Below, piece by piece: positions 1 through 7,842 of a stretch of 26,061 bases of DNA. The notes under the pieces were generated by a model that saw only the letters and a list, made by a program, of their open reading frames with translations, searched no databases and had not been told where the DNA came from. A program made the position numbers and the translations under genes. Positions within the stretch are counted from its first letter, which is position 1, and every line of letters begins with the position of its first letter. The stretch spans positions 1 through 26,061 of IMG/VR virus record IMGVR_UViG_3300031673_000422; one strand, written 5' to 3'. This DNA comes from a virus.

Positions 1-388
1 CGGCCGTACCAGCAGCACAATTACCAATAGAAATAGTTGCCTGTGTAAATAATTCCGCAGCGCCAGGCGCGTTCGCTATTCCATAAAGATTCTGATGGTC
101 ATAATTATTGCCAGAATCATTATTAAATCTTAAAAATAAAAATTCGCTAGCTGCAACAGTTGTTCCTCTCGCATCAACCATTAATTTCAAATGGTTATAG
201 GTAGCAGGAATAGCTGTGAAATCAAAACTAGCAGCAGGAGCGCCTAGCAGTTTTGTTTCAATTAACACCAATCCCTTCGCTACTATCGCTGCCCAATGTG
301 CTGCCTCATTGTCTCTCCAATAGGTGTTCCCATGTGCCGAAGTCACAAGTTGTCCAGTTACATAAAGTGGAATCGCAGTTCTAGCCAT
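1..388 (-). CDS. Tail fibre / minor virion protein, N-terminal part (cut by window edge)
   Basis: I translated this frame directly: it opens with MARTAIPLYVTGQLVTSAHG and stays open to base 1, so only about 129 codons are visible. The segment around FDFTAIPATYNHLKLMVDAR, followed by FLRFNNDSGNNYDHQ, resembles beta-sandwich repeats of phage tail or fibre proteins, where a short strand-rich domain describes small deviations of a displayed surface. The ATG overlaps the end of the upstream zinc-ribbon gene by 8 bases, so translation is probably coupled. Its place, last in the tail module after the tail-tip protein, fits a fibre or receptor-contact role. That role is inferred from position and sequence style; I see no catalytic motif, and the C-terminus, which would carry any binding domain, is outside the window. 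Confidence 0.7.
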   Translation of the reverse strand, partial: MARTAIPLYVTGQLVTSAHGNTYWRDNEAAHWAAIVAKGLVLIETKLLGAPAASFDFTAIPATYNHLKLMVDARGTTVAASEFLFLRFNNDSGNNYDHQNLYGIANAPGAAELFTQATISIGNCAAGTA

Positions 389-899
389 GTTTCCCTGCCT
401 TTTTTATTTCTTTCTTTAGTGATTTATTCTGTTCATATAAATCATTGATTGTCTCATCTGGTGTCCATGAACGGGGCAAAAGTCCATCCTCCTCGACTAT
501 TGCACGAGAGCCATCTATTGTTCTCTCAATATAATGCGTTCCGCCCCTAGTTTTTATGGGTCTTTCTAGTAAGTGAATTTCAATTTGTTTAATATCGTTC
601 TTAGGCGGGAATACAACAAGTCGAGGTTTACCATGATTTGCATAGTTCCCACAAGAGCAACAATAGAATATGGGTTCATCCCAATACACTGCTTCCGCAC
701 CGCCACACTCACATCTAGCCAGCCATTGTCCGAAGTTCACTTCGGCATAAACGGGTTTGCCTGCTGGTTCTTCATCAATACGACAGGGAACATCAATAAC
801 ACCTCGCACAAGCATTTCATCATATATCTTTTTAATACGCTCTTTAATTGTCTTGCATCCTTCTCGCTTCATATAATCAGTTGCATTAATTATTCTCAT
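381..899 (-). CDS. Zinc-ribbon protein in tail module, function unknown
   Basis: A 172-residue protein whose middle carries a probable four-cysteine zinc ribbon: CECGG at residues 63-67 and CCSCG at 80-84, separated by a short beta hairpin. The N-terminus is basic and helical, and the C-terminus (about 150-172) is a lysine-rich helix ending KKAGKHG. It follows the tail-tip gene by only 4 bases and overlaps the next gene by 8, so it belongs to the tail transcript. Genes in this slot often encode small tail-tip or chaperone proteins, but I do not recognise a named family and assign no function. The zinc site is seen in sequence; metal binding is inferred. Confidence 0.75.
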   Translation of the reverse strand: MRIINATDYMKREGCKTIKERIKKIYDEMLVRGVIDVPCRIDEEPAGKPVYAEVNFGQWLARCECGGAEAVYWDEPIFYCCSCGNYANHGKPRLVVFPPKNDIKQIEIHLLERPIKTRGGTHYIERTIDGSRAIVEEDGLLPRSWTPDETINDLYEQNKSLKKEIKKAGKHG

Positions 900-903
900 A
901 TTT

Positions 904-2415
904 TCACCATGTCATTATTGTACCAACTCCTAATAAAGATACTCCAAGAATCCATACAGAATCGGCAGCAACCGCGAAACTAGGTTCAAACCCCAGTTGT
1001 GTGCTTACTAACTGCCCTGATTTGTTCAACCATTTGTGAGTTATTTTGCTTAATCGGAACACATCATTAATGCCCCATGTAGCAAGATCAAGGGTTACAT
1101 CATCAAATAATTCTAAGTCAAATTGGATAGTCGGCCTGTCCTCGATAAACCCCTGCGGAAATATAGGACTGGTAGATAAGAATCCGGCCAAAAAGTCTGT
1201 GAAGTCTCTAGCTGTATTGGTATCCTGTAACCAGGGCAGATTAAGATTGAATACTTTTGGATCTGTTAAATAACCCGAACCGGTTGCTCTCATGCCTGCC
1301 ACATCCGGCTTTTCTAGGGGTTTCCCTCTTACTTGTGCTAGTGTTAGATATCCACTTACTATATCGGTATTAAGAATAGTGAGCTTCCCTGTTTCTCCAA
1401 AATCATCATAGGTTCTCGTATTTGCTACCGCTGCACCGCCATCATCTTCCTGCGCATTAAATGTGTAATCAGTGCCTAGAAGAGGATCAACAACATCAAT
1501 GGCCGGTACAGAAATATCATTGTACGAATATTGCGGATAGACTGTGTAGCTTTCTCCTGGGCCAATAAGGGGTTTTTCCTCTTGCAGAGTCCATATTACT
1601 TGTAATGCCTGCTCTACGCGCGGATTTGCCTGTACATTAATAATGTTTCGTTGAAATTCCCATGGCTGAGGGATAGCGATGTCCTTTAATAATTCATCTT
1701 CTGTTAATGTCATTACCGGATCGGCAATTCTATGCCGACTGTAATATGTAAATGCCCCATTCCTAGCAGTAAATACGTATCCCATGCCTGAAGATGCGAG
1801 ATCCTCTATTGCTATCTTTGCGTTCTGTTTAGAAGCCCACCAGTATTTAATATTGTCCGGTCCAACATCTAGAGAACGCCCCCAAATAGCCGGCCAATTA
1901 ATATCATCCAGGATGGCGCCAATCCCATCATCTGCAGTAATGTTAGTTTGGATAGCAACATACGGGGAGGCATTATGCAAGAAATCCCAGCCATCGCTTA
2001 TGTCTAAATCAACTATCCCTCTGCGACCATAAGGAGTAATATCGGCTAGTCGTCCAGTGAAAACAGGATAGTTTTCCCCTGCAGTGCCATTTTTGACTTG
2101 TATTCTAACCTTTTTTCCGGGTGATAACATACCATATAAGGGACTAGCAGCATTAAAAGGATCATATCTGCCTGTGTCATTATAAAGTCTAATAACCGCC
2201 TCTCCTTTTGGCATTACTTCAAATCCGTCTGCGCTAGGTCTTATGTAAAATTCCCTGCCTCTCGTTGATTGAAAGTAAAACGCCCACATCGCTTCATTCT
2301 GACCATCAAATATACCGTCATCATCCCAATCAATCTCCATTGCCCAAAGCAGATTATCAGTAGCGGAGAGACCATACTTAAAATTAGAATATTTATCAGT
2401 ACCGTATTTCGTCAT
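904..2415 (-). CDS. Tail-tip / baseplate hub protein
   Basis: A 503-residue protein directly downstream of the tape measure gene, with an ATGA overlap (2412-2415). The segment RYDPFNAASPLYGMLSPGKK followed by VRIQVKNG, and then PVFTGRLADITPYG, is the pattern found in siphophage tail proteins of the hub/baseplate type, in which a beta-barrel domain sits at the base of the tube. Residues about 20-45 contain IDWDDDGIFDGQNE, an acidic loop that looks like a calcium-type site. The rest is strand-rich and ends in a hydrophobic stretch (WILGVSLLGVGTIMTW). It is the only large gene between the tape measure and the fibre-like gene, so it probably combines roles that other phages split over Dit-like and Tal-like proteins. 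Family-level assignment rests on pattern and order, not on a search. Confidence 0.72.
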   Translation of the reverse strand: MTKYGTDKYSNFKYGLSATDNLLWAMEIDWDDDGIFDGQNEAMWAFYFQSTRGREFYIRPSADGFEVMPKGEAVIRLYNDTGRYDPFNAASPLYGMLSPGKKVRIQVKNGTAGENYPVFTGRLADITPYGRRGIVDLDISDGWDFLHNASPYVAIQTNITADDGIGAILDDINWPAIWGRSLDVGPDNIKYWWASKQNAKIAIEDLASSGMGYVFTARNGAFTYYSRHRIADPVMTLTEDELLKDIAIPQPWEFQRNIINVQANPRVEQALQVIWTLQEEKPLIGPGESYTVYPQYSYNDISVPAIDVVDPLLGTDYTFNAQEDDGGAAVANTRTYDDFGETGKLTILNTDIVSGYLTLAQVRGKPLEKPDVAGMRATGSGYLTDPKVFNLNLPWLQDTNTARDFTDFLAGFLSTSPIFPQGFIEDRPTIQFDLELFDDVTLDLATWGINDVFRLSKITHKWLNKSGQLVSTQLGFEPSFAVAADSVWILGVSLLGVGTIMTW

Positions 2416-3674
2416 CTCGCCATCACTGTTCTAAGTCCTCTCTCAACAATGGGGAGTAGCACGCGTTCTGCGTTTGCCATGTCGGATAATGAAACTGCCG
2501 AATTTACATTTATAATTAGATTAATAGCTCCGCCGAGTTTGTTATTAGGCGTTATGTATCCTGAATCACGCCCCATGGTAAGCATTTCGGGGCCTTCTTC
2601 GCCAATAAGATAACTACCACCTGCAGATACTGGCCCGCCAGCCTGTCTAGGAATATAAAAAGAAGAAGCTGCAGAAGTAGCATAGGCTTTTGCTACTGCA
2701 AGTCCATATTGAGAAGTCTTAAGTCGATCTGTCGCTTCTCTGACTCTATCAATGGCTGAAGCTATACCCATTACAAGTCGATATACCCCTTCACCAAATG
2801 CCATCTTAAGTGCCCCGCCTATGTCGCCCTCGGCAAGCTTTGTTATTACTCCAATAATGCCTGAGGTTTCATTGCCTACTATTTTTTCAATCCATGCGAA
2901 AAGAGTTTCAATTCCTGCTTGTACCTCTGGATTATCCCATGCATCTAATAGCTTAGTGGTTATAGTTTCTAATATAGGGCGCAACCTATCACCAATCGCA
3001 ACCTTTAGATTGTCCACGTTGGCTTCTAATCTTGCCATGTTTGCGGCTGCGCCTTCCCCTTGCTCGCCGACTTTCTCCATAGTAAGCGCACCCTGTTCCA
3101 TGACAGCGTTCATAAAAGCAGTTTCGCGGGTCATGCCTACATTAGCTTCCATGAGTTCTTCTATACGATCACGTACCTTACCAGACGAAATACCAAAATT
3201 GTCTAATCGTGGGATTGACTGATTCGCTAACATAAGTGCAAATGCTTCTGCAGCATCCGTAGCAGTCATACCCATGGCAGAACCTAATTGCGTTGACATT
3301 TCTACCAATTTGGCCGATTCTTCGGATGTGCCGGCCAATCCCATGGCCACTAACTTATTTGATGCCTGCATAAGATCCGCATCATTTAACATTCCCCTGG
3401 ATGCAACCCGCAGGTCTTTTATCATTATGTCTGCGTTCTCGCCTATGCTTTCAGCTAGACTGTCAAATGTTCTAGAAAGTTTCTCTACCTGCGCGGATTC
3501 TTTCGCTAGATTAAAAATGGTTTTCCCGATGATAACGCCTGCGCCTACAACGGCAGCACCAGCAATACCGGCGGCCACCCCCAGCTTGCCCATAACGCTA
3601 TTCAAGCCACCAAGTTTTTTAGTGGCTTCGTCTTTTGCGGTAATAACAATTTCTAATACATTTTTAACTGCCAC
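2412..3674 (-). CDS. Tape measure protein (short)
   Basis: The protein of 420 residues starts with GTG. It shows the family layout: an N-terminal amphipathic region (TAKDEATKKLGGLNSVMG), a glycine/alanine-rich hydrophobic segment at about 31-50, long helical stretches with alternating hydrophobic residues, and a C-terminal signature with YLIGEEGPEML near residue 350, typical of tape measures. Tape measures line the tail tube, set its length, and are ejected before the DNA. At about 1.5 angstrom per residue (general knowledge of the family) the tail would be roughly 60 nm, short for a siphovirus. The start lies inside the frameshifted end of the tail chaperone gene (11-base overlap), the classic order chaperone, then tape measure. 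Confidence 0.9.
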   Translation of the reverse strand: MAVKNVLEIVITAKDEATKKLGGLNSVMGKLGVAAGIAGAAVVGAGVIIGKTIFNLAKESAQVEKLSRTFDSLAESIGENADIMIKDLRVASRGMLNDADLMQASNKLVAMGLAGTSEESAKLVEMSTQLGSAMGMTATDAAEAFALMLANQSIPRLDNFGISSGKVRDRIEELMEANVGMTRETAFMNAVMEQGALTMEKVGEQGEGAAANMARLEANVDNLKVAIGDRLRPILETITTKLLDAWDNPEVQAGIETLFAWIEKIVGNETSGIIGVITKLAEGDIGGALKMAFGEGVYRLVMGIASAIDRVREATDRLKTSQYGLAVAKAYATSAASSFYIPRQAGGPVSAGGSYLIGEEGPEMLTMGRDSGYITPNNKLGGAINLIINVNSAVSLSDMANAERVLLPIVERGLRTVMAR

Positions 3675-3852
3675 TTGCTTTTATCCAGCCTTTTAATCTG
3701 TAATACCACTCTTCGGTACACTCTTCCTCAAATTGCCAAGGAGGCATATGACATTCATCAGCCATTATTTTTATAATCACCCATAGAGGCACTACGGCTG
3801 TTGTTCCGTTTCTGAGGGCTCTGATTTCATTGATGATTTCCCATCCGCAGTA
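3664..3852 (-). CDS. Tail assembly chaperone, -1 frame extension (gpT-like)
   Basis: This frame has no independent upstream start: it opens just after a TGA and runs 62 codons to TAA at 3664-3666. It reads YCGWEIINEIRAL, then a hydrophobic stretch, then MPPWQFEEECTEEWYYRLKG near the end, the tryptophan- and acid-rich style of the second part of siphophage tail chaperones. Joined to the first 88 codons of the upstream gene by a -1 slip it gives a 150-residue fusion. An internal ATG at 3765 could make a 33-residue peptide, but it lacks a ribosome site. Position between the chaperone and tape measure genes is exactly where lambda-type G/T frameshifts occur. The reading frame is seen; translation by frameshifting is inferred. 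Confidence 0.72.
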   Translation of the reverse strand, partial: YCGWEIINEIRALRNGTTAVVPLWVIIKIMADECHMPPWQFEEECTEEWYYRLKGWIKASGS

Positions 3853-4115
3853 GGGTTTTCAGTTTGACCTTCTCCTGTTATAAGGTCGATCAGTTCTGTG
3901 AATTGTTCTTCTGAGGCATCAAACAATGCCTCGATTGCTTCGTCTCTGTTTTTTGGTTCAGTTACGAAATCTGCTAAGAAAGCAACCATATCATCAATAG
4001 TTGCTGGGCTTACCCCTTGTCTCATCTTTGCTTTGAACTCTAGTCCTATCTTTGCACGCCTTAAATAACCAGGCGTTTGCGCACTTGGTATTTCAAAAAC
4101 TAATTTACCGGCCAT
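3792..4115 (-). CDS. Tail assembly chaperone, unshifted product (gpG-like)
   Basis: A 107-residue acidic protein with an AAAGGAG ribosome site just before its ATG. The body (about 20-80) is helical, including ATIDDMVAFLADFVTE and EEQFTELIDLITGEG; the last 25 residues are a low-complexity tail (NPTADGKSSMKSEPSETEQQP), typical of the unshifted form, which is made in excess. It lies between tail tube and tape measure, the fixed place of the chaperone that coats the tape measure during tail assembly and is absent from the virion. Together with the -1 frame extension it gives the usual two-product system. Assignment rests on order, size and the overlapping open frame rather than on strong residue conservation. 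Confidence 0.8.
   Translation of the reverse strand: MAGKLVFEIPSAQTPGYLRRAKIGLEFKAKMRQGVSPATIDDMVAFLADFVTEPKNRDEAIEALFDASEEQFTELIDLITGEGQTENPTADGKSSMKSEPSETEQQP
3852..3858 (-). other. Putative -1 ribosomal slippery heptamer A AAC CCT
   Basis: In the register of the 107-codon gene the bases read GAA-AAC-CCT, which fits the X XXY YYZ pattern (AAA, CCC, T). After slipping back one base the codons AAA-CCC continue into an open frame of 62 codons. The site lies immediately after the last stop (TGA) in the -1 frame, which is where a slip must occur. CCC in the second half is less common than AAA or TTT, so efficiency may be modest. The only other phased candidate, T GGG AAA nearer the stop, breaks the rule. 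Confidence 0.6.
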
Positions 4116-4125
4116 TTTTACTCCT

Positions 4126-5376
4126 TTATGGTAATGTTGGTAGTGAGTCGGCTACGACTATAAACGTTGCATATTTCGCTTCGGTCGTATTGTATTGACC
4201 GCGCAATAAGCAATCTATAATATCATTGCCGTTATCCTCGCCTAACTTCTCGAATTTCTCCCATTGACCCGCAACATCCATTTGCAGTTCTTTGTAGGTA
4301 TATGCACCAGCGGTTTCTAATTCTGATCCTCTGGTTCGCATGCGTACTAACCTGCCAGCGTGACCCCCATCTTTCCACAACTGTTTCTCATCGCTTGAAT
4401 TGCCATCCCATTCGAGCGTCATTCTAAGTCGGATACTTGGGTTTACCAATGCCGCTCTCGGGAAATATAACTGACCACTTGCAGCAGGTCTTGCTTGAAT
4501 TCCAGTCTCAACCTCCATGTCAAACCCCATTAGGATGCTATTCATTGCGTTGCCACCAAAAGCACCAGTATCTGGGTCAATGAATAATTCGGTTTTTGAA
4601 AATAAAATATCTTCAACATTTGGAAGCGCGGCCGAATCGGTGAAATCCTGTTGAATTGTTACTGCTTCTGCGGCTTGGTCAGCTAATGTTTCGGTGACCG
4701 TTAGTACATCGTCTGTGCAGGAAACAACAGTCTTAAGCCCATTATTGGCGGCCAGTGTTGCGCCTTCTATCCTTATATTTGAACCATCAGGGAAGTTGTT
4801 TGCGCCTGCAAACTGTCCAGCCACTGTTGGTGTTATCGTTTCAGGCGGTCCGTGAGCAAATACCGCGTCTGCAATGGCGAGTTTCAATCGTTCTGCTTGC
4901 CGTCCTTCAATGGTAGCACTGATCATTAATGGCATTTTTGGTCTGCCTGAAATTTTGAAACTTCTCACAAATCCGTAAGGGATTATTTCCATTTCCTCAT
5001 TATCACCAGCCTCGATAGCAAACGTCTGAAAATCGTTTACTGGTTCTTGATATGAGAATGGATAAGTGTAAATATCCCCAGTTCCACCATCAGCAACAGC
5101 AGTATTATGAAGTAAAATACCACCTGAGAAATAATAAGGTAATTGTTCAAATGTAGCTGGATTCTCTTCAATCTCTAATACTGCGGATTTATAGGGGATA
5201 CTCACGCGCTCAACGTCCACCAGATAACCAATATCTTCGGGTGGGAAGTGCATTACGCGCTGATCCTCAACTGTTCCAGTTGCCCTTAAAACAGCGGTGG
5301 GCAAACCAATAGTGCCTTTAGTTGCAGTTGCCTCCTTATATAATTGAATGCGTCGTAGTCGTTTAATCCCGCTCAT
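4126..5376 (-). CDS. Major tail tube protein with inserted beta domain
   Basis: The 416-residue product resembles siphophage tail tube proteins: an N-terminal segment RRIQLYKEATATKGTIGLPT that starts the tube fold, the FEQLPYYFSGGI region, and a C-terminal part ending in YATFIVVADSLPTLP. Tube proteins stack as hexamer rings around the tape measure. About residues 180-250 look like an insertion: GQFAGANNFPDGSNIRIEG followed by NNGLKTVVSC and LTVTETL, a pattern of small beta domains added to phage structural proteins and likely displayed on the outside of the tube. It has a GAGGTGATGA ribosome site, and its start overlaps the upstream 65-codon gene by 14 bases. The tube call rests on size, fold style and position just before the chaperone. 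Confidence 0.8.
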   Translation of the reverse strand: MSGIKRLRRIQLYKEATATKGTIGLPTAVLRATGTVEDQRVMHFPPEDIGYLVDVERVSIPYKSAVLEIEENPATFEQLPYYFSGGILLHNTAVADGGTGDIYTYPFSYQEPVNDFQTFAIEAGDNEEMEIIPYGFVRSFKISGRPKMPLMISATIEGRQAERLKLAIADAVFAHGPPETITPTVAGQFAGANNFPDGSNIRIEGATLAANNGLKTVVSCTDDVLTVTETLADQAAEAVTIQQDFTDSAALPNVEDILFSKTELFIDPDTGAFGGNAMNSILMGFDMEVETGIQARPAASGQLYFPRAALVNPSIRLRMTLEWDGNSSDEKQLWKDGGHAGRLVRMRTRGSELETAGAYTYKELQMDVAGQWEKFEKLGEDNGNDIIDCLLRGQYNTTEAKYATFIVVADSLPTLP

Positions 5377-5560
5377 TCATCACCTCTTTATTTTCCTTTC
5401 CGCCCAAATAGCTTTTATTGCTCATGGGTTTTTCGTATAGTTTAGTAGAAATTAAATAATCTACTCCACCATACTTTTCTACTTCTTCAATAGATAAATC
5501 TCTTGCGGGAATCCCACGAAGAGATCCATTACCGATATAAATCAGTCCTATTTTCATCAT
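5363..5560 (-). CDS. Small tail-module protein, unknown function
   Basis: A 65-residue protein with two adjacent ATG codons at its start and AAAGGAAAG upstream. It begins MMKIGLIYIGNGSLRGIPAR and continues DLSIEEVEKYGG, a style common to small uncharacterised phage proteins found around tail tube genes (short hydrophobic strand, GIPARDL motif, then a helix). The C-terminal 20 residues are charged and probably disordered; they overlap the start of the tail tube gene, implying coupled translation. No membrane segment or catalytic residues. I assign no function. Confidence 0.7.
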   Translation of the reverse strand: MMKIGLIYIGNGSLRGIPARDLSIEEVEKYGGVDYLISTKLYEKPMSNKSYLGGKENKEVMNERD

Positions 5561-5576
5561 ATCGTTATCTTTCCTT

Positions 5577-5990
5577 TTAGATAGTTATTTTGCCTTTCAC
5601 ATCCAGCTCCATTTGCCAACCAATGTGCGTTTCAGCACCATAAGGCAGATAGCCGAACACACCTCGAAGATCGGTAAATGTATCTACTGCACCGCCAAGA
5701 GTCGGATCGGCGATTAATTTTTCGAGTATCTCTACTCGACAAGCTAAAGCTGCAATATAGGCGGTTGGCAAATTTTGCCTTGTATAGTGAATCTCTATTG
5801 CTATTGTGTCAATGATTTCATCGCAGTGATAAGTACCGCCCAACGTAGTAAACTCCTTAATATAAACAAGAGAGAATGGGAATTGATTTATTTTCTCTGG
5901 CGGCCCAACAGGCGCAGCTTTTATACCACTTGCAATAGTTAGAATCATCGTCTGTAAGTTAGTTACCGCTGTCTCTAAATCATAGCTCAT
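5577..5990 (-). CDS. Tail completion / tail terminator-like protein
   Basis: A 137-residue alpha/beta protein starting in an ATGA overlap with the connector gene. It opens with a helix (SYDLETAVTNLQTMILTIAS), then strands (FPFSLVYIKEF, DTIAIEIHYT), a helix (YIAALACRVEILEKLIADP) and a closing strand (QMELDVKGKITI). That order of elements, the length and the place between the head-tail connector and the tail tube gene are those of tail terminator or neck proteins of the lambda gpU / HK97 gp10-neighbour type, which cap the tube and join it to the head. Primary sequence alone would not prove it; context carries most weight. Confidence 0.65.
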   Translation of the reverse strand: MSYDLETAVTNLQTMILTIASGIKAAPVGPPEKINQFPFSLVYIKEFTTLGGTYHCDEIIDTIAIEIHYTRQNLPTAYIAALACRVEILEKLIADPTLGGAVDTFTDLRGVFGYLPYGAETHIGWQMELDVKGKITI

Positions 5991-6598
5991 ATCGTCACAC
6001 GCCTTAGATGATCTATAATTACTTTTACATCAGGATCAAGTGCCTGGGTATATGTTAATTGTCCTAATTCAGGTATTGCTCCGGTATCTTCAAAACCTTG
6101 CTGTCCCCTTTTAAACCACCTTCCACATTGAACTATCGTGGCTTGTTTCACATCATCCGGTATAGTCGTAGCATACCCAAATTTTCCAACAACCTGTATT
6201 GATTTTGGATATCTCGGCCAACTGTGATAATCGCCGTTAATCAGATCCAACTCTATAAAATTATATGGAATCCCTTCTAGTAATGCATTATAGGGGGTTA
6301 GAAAATAATCAGTAGCAACTAAAAGGGTCAAATCTGTTATATCGCCTGACTCGGCTATTTTTACTGATGTGGGGGTGGCGGCCAATTCTCCGATTAATAC
6401 ATCTATACCGCCATCCCCTTCAAAATAACGCGTTGAATCTGCGGCGACTGCATAAGCACCTGGTTCTCGCTTTGTGAATCGATCAATAGCCCTAGAAGCG
6501 CGTGTAGCCATCAGAGCAAGCAGAGCATCATAATTTACGCCCCAGTTACCATCTGGCATGGCCGCTTTTACTTCTTCAGCAGTGCAATAATCAGCCAC
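5987..6598 (-). CDS. Head-tail connector (adaptor) protein
   Basis: A 203-residue protein starting with GTG directly after the previous stop, with GGAG in the preceding codons as ribosome site. The N-terminus ADYCTAEEVKAAMPDG and the helix LALMATRASRAIDRFTKREP are typical of gp6/gp15-like adaptors that bind under the portal ring; the middle is strand-rich (GIDVLIGELA, YFLTPYNALL) and the C-terminus is helical (DDVKQATIVQCGRWFKRGQQ). Location between capsid genes and tail completion gene agrees. An ATGA overlap joins it to the next gene. The length is somewhat above the classic 100-residue connectors because of the beta insertion at about 50-130. Confidence 0.8.
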   Translation of the reverse strand: MADYCTAEEVKAAMPDGNWGVNYDALLALMATRASRAIDRFTKREPGAYAVAADSTRYFEGDGGIDVLIGELAATPTSVKIAESGDITDLTLLVATDYFLTPYNALLEGIPYNFIELDLINGDYHSWPRYPKSIQVVGKFGYATTIPDDVKQATIVQCGRWFKRGQQGFEDTGAIPELGQLTYTQALDPDVKVIIDHLRRVTI

Positions 6599-6841
6599 TT
6601 ATTTCTCCGCAGTTTGTTTTTTAGGAGGTGCCTTTTCTTTAGCGGGCACCTCTTCCTCGGCTTGCTCCTCCACTTCTGGTTCTTCAAGATCAGACACATC
6701 GCCCTCCCATGCATCCGGTTTTTCCATTATCTCTTCTGGTGTAGAATATCTGGGTCCTTCTCGACCCTCAGACTTTATGCCATATCTACGCGCTAGCATA
6801 ACAGCGATGTCTTTATTCTCTTTATCTTTTTTACCGGCCAT
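6599..6841 (-). CDS. Small charged protein, unknown
   Basis: An 80-residue, lysine/glutamate-rich protein with an AAAGGA ribosome site. Residues 1-40 (KDKENKDIAVMLARRYGIKS) may form a helix; residues 45-80 are almost entirely acidic, proline and lysine residues (EEPEVEEQAEEEVPAKEKAP) and probably unfolded. Small acidic proteins in this slot can be capsid-associated or scaffold-like, but there is no recognisable domain here. It sits between the beta-helix and connector genes and ends exactly at the GTG of the connector gene. Confidence 0.7.
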   Translation of the reverse strand: MAGKKDKENKDIAVMLARRYGIKSEGREGPRYSTPEEIMEKPDAWEGDVSDLEEPEVEEQAEEEVPAKEKAPPKKQTAEK

Positions 6842-6857
6842 TATTTATTCCTTTCTT

Positions 6858-7823
6858 TTAGGTTATCAATTCCTTCGCCACACCACTTAAATCTGCTCCT
6901 GTGACAGCGTTCATATTTCCATACAAGAAGCCTCTATCACTTGCATCAAGCGTTGTCACGCCGTGAAGCATGCAATCTTTGAGCAAGATAGTGCAGTTCC
7001 TATTTCCTGCAATTGCTGGTAGGAGAAAAGCAGAAGCCATCACAAAGTTTTTAAAGTTAGTATTAATGAAATTGCATTTATCGAATATGGTATAGCGGTC
7101 AATTCCAGTACCGTCAACAACTTCCACAAAACCAGCATCTATATGACCAGCACTCATTGTGAAGTTGCAGTGTTTGAATACATTCCTTCTTGCCTCAGTA
7201 TCAAGCAGTAATCCCATCATGCCGGTGGCTGCGGCAATAGTATCTACCCCAATAGTACAATCAACAAAAGTATTTTCTTCAGCCCCGTCTAATTTTAATG
7301 AAGCACCACCGTTAATCGCTTGGCTCGCATGACCGCCACCCGCAAAGTGAACATTCTCAAAATAGTTGCGTCCGCCCGTTACTTGAACATTGATATTCGC
7401 AACTGCTTCATCTACGCCCTGGAAGATGTAGATATTCTTAAAGATACACCCACTCCCAGTAATATTAATCAGCGGGGTCAGGGCAAGCACAGTTTCATTG
7501 TGAATCCTTGCTCTTTGAGCAACCATAGTCGGCGCACATGCACCAATCAAATGTGTATAGCTCTTTGCCCAAGTAAGTGTAGCGGCCAAAGTATCTCCTG
7601 TCGCTCCCCCAAGATAAATTACTTTATCATTTGCTCCATCTGTACATAAAAGATAAGCGGCTGCAACAGATGCTAACGCACTATCCCATGATAGACCAGT
7701 ATTTGTGTCCAAACCGTTTACTGGGTCAACAAAGAATTCCTTACCCTTTCCACCCACCATTGAATCTCCACCATAGATGACCAAATTACCAGCCAACCAT
7801 TTGGAGTATAGTCTCATATCCAT
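6858..7823 (-). CDS. Right-handed beta-helix protein, probable capsid-associated fibre
   Basis: I place the start at the ATG preceded by AAGGAG six bases upstream, giving 321 residues starting MDMRLYSKWLAGN; a longer frame starting five codons earlier has the ribosome site inside it. After about 30 residues comes FFVDPVNGLDTNTGLSWDSA, the opening seen in pectate-lyase-like beta-helix proteins, then repeated short coils such as NITGSGCIFKNIYIFQG, RNYFENVHFAG, NTFVDCTIG, RNVFKHCNFTMSAG, TIFDKCNFINTNF and CTILLKDCMLHG. Each coil ends with an aromatic or Cys/Asn ladder residue. In tail fibres this fold binds or cuts polysaccharide; here the gene stands between capsid and connector genes, so a head-attached fibre or decoration is more likely. 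No catalytic acid cluster can be assigned by eye. Confidence 0.75.
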   Translation of the reverse strand: MDMRLYSKWLAGNLVIYGGDSMVGGKGKEFFVDPVNGLDTNTGLSWDSALASVAAAYLLCTDGANDKVIYLGGATGDTLAATLTWAKSYTHLIGACAPTMVAQRARIHNETVLALTPLINITGSGCIFKNIYIFQGVDEAVANINVQVTGGRNYFENVHFAGGGHASQAINGGASLKLDGAEENTFVDCTIGVDTIAAATGMMGLLLDTEARRNVFKHCNFTMSAGHIDAGFVEVVDGTGIDRYTIFDKCNFINTNFKNFVMASAFLLPAIAGNRNCTILLKDCMLHGVTTLDASDRGFLYGNMNAVTGADLSGVAKELIT

Positions 7824-7842
7824 ATTAAACTCCTTCATTTAT

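Noticed and set aside
573-983. Plus-strand open frame of 136 codons and similar plus-strand frames throughout
   Set aside because: All lie opposite well-supported minus-strand genes, lack ribosome sites and have no recognisable domains; they are shadows.
3839-3849. T GGG AAA as the frameshift site
   Set aside because: It lies in the zero-frame register but slipping would break pairing in both codons; A AAC CCT upstream keeps it and is inside the open overlap.
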